DNA from: an uncultured Roseiflexaceae bacterium
GTDB lineage: Bacteria; Chloroflexota; Chloroflexia; Chloroflexales; Roseiflexaceae
DNA length: 8,019 bases
Assembly: GCA_903932805.1 (NCBI GenBank)
Contig: CAIZHO010000310.1
Location: 1-8,019, forward strand
Reading direction: 5' to 3'
Each line of letters opens with the position of its first letter. Positions within the stretch are counted from its first letter, which is position 1. Below, piece by piece: positions 5,278-8,019 of this stretch. Both the position numbers and the translations under genes were made by a program. The notes beneath the pieces are model-generated. The model saw nothing but the letters and a program-made list of their open reading frames with translations, had not been told where the DNA came from and did not search any database.

Positions 5278-6609
5278 ATGGCACTGATACTCGCGATCGA
5301 CGAAGATGTCGTACTCACTATGAGTCTAGACCTTCAACTCGGTCACGTCGGCCATGCCGTACGCCGGGTCAGTACCGTCGCGCAAGCCAAAGCAGCGTAC
5401 AGTGAGCGAGCTCCGGATGTCATTGTGGTTGACCCGACTATTTCTGAGCAAGGTGGATGGGATCTGATCGAGCAATGGAGCAGACAGATCCCCACCGTGG
5501 TGATGAGTCACGATCCCACCGACGCCACCGAACGGCGTGCCCAGGAGCTCGGCGTACAAACCATATTGCGCAAGCCTCTGTTGGTGCGCGAGCTGATTGA
5601 TGCCCTTCTGCCGTTTGTGGGTGAAGTAACGCCACTACAAGCCGATCGCACGACCGAGAGCGAAGCACCCGCTCCGCCTTCTCCACGTGGACAACGCTCA
5701 AAAAACCCTACAGCTGCCGAACGTCGAGCGGCCCGCGAACGCCTTCAGGCCGCTGAATCTTCAGCCTCTGTACCTTCTCAGCCAGAGCATACCGCACCAC
5801 AAAAAAACACAGACCCCCTCGGACTTGGGGGGACTCCCGATGATGACCTGTTGTTGGCCGGGTTGCCGACGACCTCACACACCGAACCAGCGACTGCCGA
5901 AAAGAAAGAATCGCTGGGGATGCAAATGCGCGCACAACGTATCAAGCGCAACATCCCGCTCAATCACGTCGACTTGGCGATCGGTGTGCATATGGCATAT
6001 CTCCAAGCCATGGAAGAAGATCGGTTTTCGCATCTGCCACGGGGGCGCATGGCTGAAGAAATGATCACCAAATACGTCAAGTATCTCAACCTCGATGTTG
6101 CAGGTGCATTGCTCCAATATCGTTCGTTCCAGTACAGCGAGCCGGTTGAACCGATCACCGACTATGGAGCAGCGAACCTTGTAGTCATCCGATATTCGGG
6201 CCTGATCCGGGCAATTTTGGTGGTGATGATGCTCGGCGGCTTAGGGTATGGCATTTGGACCTTTGAACAAGATCGCATAATCGGCTATCTCGCCCAACTC
6301 CGTGCTGCGGTGAATCAACGTACTACACCTGCGCCTGCTCCCGCTACCGCGACGGGCATTCCTGCCATTGTCGCCACCCAACTCCCGACCAACACGCCGA
6401 ACCCAACAGCGGAAGCGACAACGATCACAACCAACCCTGTGACTGCACTGGACCAAACACCCGCGTTGACAGCTTCTGTCGAACCGACCGCGACGAGCCT
6501 TGTGACATCACCAACCCGCACATCGTCTTCAACGACCACGAGCCCAACCGTGGTTGCAACCGCCACACAAACGTCTACACCATCACGTACACAGACCCGA
6601 ACCCCGTAA
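5278..6609 (+). CDS. Receiver domain fused to a RodZ-type helix-turn-helix membrane protein with Thr/Pro-rich tail
   Basis: The 443-residue protein has four parts. Residues 1-116 form a CheY-like receiver with all key residues: acidic pocket D8/E9/D10, phospho-acceptor D52 (VVDPT), S77 (VVMSHD) and K99-P100. Residues 117-210 are a Pro/Ser/Ala/Glu-rich linker with a basic helical stretch near 140-160. Residues 213-273 match the RodZ cytoplasmic HTH (HTH_25): LGMQMRAQRIKRNIPLNHV, then YLQAMEEDRFSHLPRG, then KYVKYLNLD. A single membrane helix lies near 308-328, positioning the N-terminus in the cytoplasm. Residues 346-443 are a low-complexity outer tail with 31 Thr among 98 residues, and no RodZ C-terminal beta domain is apparent. 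RodZ links MreB filaments to the wall machinery in rods. Here a phosphorylatable input appears to have been added, although no kinase is encoded in the window. The gene is 30 bp after puhE but has its own promoter. Domain calls are firm; the function is inferred. Confidence 0.85.
   Translation: MALILAIDEDVVLTMSLDLQLGHVGHAVRRVSTVAQAKAAYSERAPDVIVVDPTISEQGGWDLIEQWSRQIPTVVMSHDPTDATERRAQELGVQTILRKPLLVRELIDALLPFVGEVTPLQADRTTESEAPAPPSPRGQRSKNPTAAERRAARERLQAAESSASVPSQPEHTAPQKNTDPLGLGGTPDDDLLLAGLPTTSHTEPATAEKKESLGMQMRAQRIKRNIPLNHVDLAIGVHMAYLQAMEEDRFSHLPRGRMAEEMITKYVKYLNLDVAGALLQYRSFQYSEPVEPITDYGAANLVVIRYSGLIRAILVVMMLGGLGYGIWTFEQDRIIGYLAQLRAAVNQRTTPAPAPATATGIPAIVATQLPTNTPNPTAEATTITTNPVTALDQTPALTASVEPTATSLVTSPTRTSSSTTTSPTVVATATQTSTPSRTQTRTP
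5802..5831 (+). other. Possible -1 frameshift signal: in-phase A AAA AAC heptamer plus GC hairpin
   Basis: Within the interdomain linker (codons Gln175-Lys176-Asn177), seven A residues and a C give the heptamer A AAA AAC at 5802-5808 in the X XXY YYZ phase needed for -1 slippage. After five bases comes a hairpin of five G-C pairs, CCCCC (5814-5818) with GGGGG (5827-5831). A -1 shift would add about 11 codons and stop at TGA 5841-5843, leaving a soluble receiver-only protein of about 190 residues. The layout is seen directly. Activity is speculative, and the same in-phase heptamer occurs at the start of pucC (3015-3021) with no evident purpose. Confidence 0.2.
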
Positions 6610-6620
6610 CACACTGCTCA

Positions 6621-6668
6621 CACGGCGCAGTCGATGGTCCCGACCACACGGCCGTGACACATTTCTTT
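6621..6668 (+). terminator. Weak candidate terminator between convergent genes
   Basis: The 57-bp gap between the receiver-RodZ gene and the converging HAD gene can fold as nested stems: CACGGC (6621-6626) with GCCGTG (6651-6656), and inside that GTCG (6630-6633) with CGAC (6641-6644). A modest T-rich tract (TTTCTTT, 6662-6668) follows. The long interrupted stem makes this a poor match to a classical intrinsic terminator. A competing 10-bp palindrome (6647-6656) uses the same bases. Confidence 0.3.
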
Positions 6669-7392
6669 AGCGCCAGAGCAATTTCAACTGGCCAACATTG
6701 TCCAGCACCACATCTGCGTAAACGGCAAGTTCTGGTTGTTGACACACCCCTGTGGTCACACCAACACAGGCCATCACTCCTGCGTTCTTGCCCATGAGCA
6801 TGTCACTGGGTGTATCGCCCACCATTATCGCCTCACGGGGATGCACCGCAAGGGCATTGCAGATGACCAGGATTTTGTCCGGTGCAGGTTTGGGGGCGAC
6901 GCCAGGATCATCCGCACACGCGATTGCAGCAATCGCGTGTGCTATCCCGAGACTCTGTAAGGTCGCTTGTGTGGGTGCACGATTGTCGGCAGTGGCGACA
7001 GCAATCAGACAGCCGTCCGCACGGATCCAAGCAAAAAGTGCCGGTAAGTCGGCGCAGGGAACCGCAGTCGCTGTCGGATCGGGAGCCTGCCACAGGCGCT
7101 GGACGAGCGCCAGTGCGTCGTTAGGGGCAACACCATGTTGTTGCACAAGCGTTGCAATTGCCCGTTGTGTCGTTGCCTCTGGTGCAATCGCCAACGCGCC
7201 ATCCGATTGTATCTTTTTGGTGATTGGATCCATGCCAATTGCTTCATAGAGAGGCAAGCGGAGCTCAGCGCTGACTGTGCTGCATACTCGCGCAATAAAT
7301 GCTTCTGCCCAGTTGCCCCACATGGCTACAAAATCGATTAATGTTCCATCTTTGTCGAAAATAACCACCGATGGTCGTCGTGGAAACTGCAT
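6667..7392 (-). CDS. HAD-superfamily phosphatase, phosphoglycolate-phosphatase-like
   Basis: This is a 241-residue soluble hydrolase of the haloacid dehalogenase superfamily. All four catalytic motifs are present: motif I DKDGTLID with nucleophile Asp13 and acid/base Asp15; motif II Thr134 (VATADN); motif III Lys168 (PKPAPDK); motif IV GDTPSD with Asp193 and Asp197 for magnesium. A helical cap lies between motifs I and II (about residues 20-110), as in subfamily I enzymes such as Gph and PGMB. The opening DKDGTLIDFVAMWGNWAE recalls a subgroup with a DF-x-x-x-W after motif I; its substrate is unknown to me. The ATG is set by AGGAG (7398-7402, complement) five bases upstream. It lies 31 bp downstream of the substrate-binding-protein gene and is likely cotranscribed with it. 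This could mean a phosphorylated solute, but no substrate can be read from the sequence. Specific enzyme names such as Gph would overreach. Confidence 0.88.
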   Translation of the reverse strand: MQFPRRPSVVIFDKDGTLIDFVAMWGNWAEAFIARVCSTVSAELRLPLYEAIGMDPITKKIQSDGALAIAPEATTQRAIATLVQQHGVAPNDALALVQRLWQAPDPTATAVPCADLPALFAWIRADGCLIAVATADNRAPTQATLQSLGIAHAIAAIACADDPGVAPKPAPDKILVICNALAVHPREAIMVGDTPSDMLMGKNAGVMACVGVTTGVCQQPELAVYADVVLDNVGQLKLLWR

Positions 7393-7423
7393 GGATGCTC
7401 CTAGGGCTGGCGAACCGATCCTT

Positions 7424-8017
7424 CTAATCAGCTGCTTCGATGTTCAACGCAACGACAGAATCCCATTGCTCGGTGATGAGTGCTTTAGCGGCAGTCATTT
7501 GTGCGAGCGTGGGGATCTGGACATCTTCCATGAGCGCCGGGGTAACGCCGAGCGCGGTCAGAATCCCAGTGCGCGATTGGTCTCGCAGCAATGCAGAAGC
7601 GCGACTAGGGATAGCATACGCATTTGCCCATTGCATCTGAACATCATCAGAAAACAGGTGCTCAAGCCATAAACGCGCCGCAAATGGATGCGGCGCATAT
7701 GCGTTGACTGCCTGCACATACGCACCGGCAATGGGTGTTCTCGGGATAACCACTTCGACAAGTGGATTGCTCCCCGCCTGTATGCGCAACGCATGTGCGA
7801 TGTATGACCAAACCGATATGATTGGGGTATCACCTTGCAAAAAGAGAGCAGGATTCGCCAACACACCGGATAACGTTCCGGCATCCCGCAATTGCTCCAT
7901 CAGAGTGAGCCCAGGCGCAGCGTTATCCAATGAGCCGCCGTTGCCAAGACTTGCAGAATATACCGATTGAATGGCCTGATTCGCAGTGTGTGGGTCACCC
8001 GTAAAGGCAAACTGACC
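7424..8017 (-). CDS. ABC-transporter substrate-binding protein, C-terminal part (start outside window)
   Basis: The frame is open to the right edge, and the last 198 residues of the protein are visible. They begin GQFAFTGDPHTANQAIQSVYSASLGNGGS, which resembles the hinge and second lobe of periplasmic binding proteins of the iron/polyamine/sulfate-like cluster (compare the usual DPrtSg...ALlanGG). The rest fits the family: TPIISVWSYIAHAL, PLVEVVIPRTPIAGAYVQAV, and then HPFAARLWLEHLFSDDVQMQWANAYAIPSR, where a terminal helix region usually reads HP-AAkLFldwLlS-eGQ. The TTG at 7930 is only an internal Leu codon, not a start. The missing N-terminus would carry the signal or lipoprotein peptide. 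The ligand cannot be assigned from this lobe. The HAD phosphatase gene follows after 31 bp. Confidence 0.82.
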   Translation of the reverse strand, partial: GQFAFTGDPHTANQAIQSVYSASLGNGGSLDNAAPGLTLMEQLRDAGTLSGVLANPALFLQGDTPIISVWSYIAHALRIQAGSNPLVEVVIPRTPIAGAYVQAVNAYAPHPFAARLWLEHLFSDDVQMQWANAYAIPSRASALLRDQSRTGILTALGVTPALMEDVQIPTLAQMTAAKALITEQWDSVVALNIEAAD

Positions 8018-8019
8018 GG

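Noticed and set aside
5801..5832. Hairpin followed by a T7 run on the minus strand, resembling an antisense terminator
   Set aside because: No minus-strand gene lies upstream to be terminated, and the T-run is separated from the stem by several bases. It is the mirror image of the A-run and hairpin already discussed on the plus strand.

Overview
The window most likely comes from an anoxygenic phototroph with a type II (quinone) reaction centre. It carries a PucC/Bch2-family bacteriochlorophyll-related transporter and a PuhE-type photosynthetic complex assembly protein as a two-gene unit. The long Thr/Pro/Ser-rich extracytoplasmic tail of the next gene, and the way the GluRS and MnmE proteins read, suggest a filamentous phototroph of the phylum Chloroflexota. 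That placement is an inference from protein character, not from a marker gene. Coding density is high, there are no RNA genes, insertion sequences or CRISPR arrays, and base composition looks even throughout.

Layout, left to right. (1) 1-1397, plus strand: gltX (glutamyl-tRNA synthetase), missing its 5' end, followed by a strong intrinsic terminator at 1404-1441. (2) 1515-2888, minus strand: complete mnmE (tRNA-modification GTPase). Its only good -10 box ends six bases before the ATG, so the mRNA is probably leaderless. (3) 2889-3003: a divergent promoter region containing a 10-bp perfect palindrome. (4) 3004-5247, plus strand: pucC-like and puhE, 33 bp apart and probably cotranscribed. (5) 5278-6609, plus strand: an unusual membrane protein joining a complete receiver domain to a RodZ-type helix-turn-helix, one membrane segment and a Thr-rich tail. 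It has its own extended -10 promoter overlapping the puhE stop codon. (6) 6667-7392 and 7424 to the right edge, minus strand: a HAD-superfamily phosphatase, preceded in its operon by the C-terminal part of an ABC-transporter substrate-binding protein that continues beyond the window.

The photosynthesis genes are flanked by translation and tRNA-modification genes rather than by pigment or reaction-centre genes, so this looks like a small outlying photosynthesis-assembly locus. PucC-family proteins help assemble or load antenna and bacteriochlorophyll complexes, and PuhE acts in reaction-centre assembly in purple bacteria. The receiver-RodZ protein directly downstream could tie a phospho-signal to membrane or cell-shape organisation. 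It is the least conventional object in the window. Its interdomain linker also carries an in-phase A AAA AAC heptamer followed by a GC-rich hairpin, the layout of a -1 frameshift signal, which would release a receiver-only product. This is speculative.
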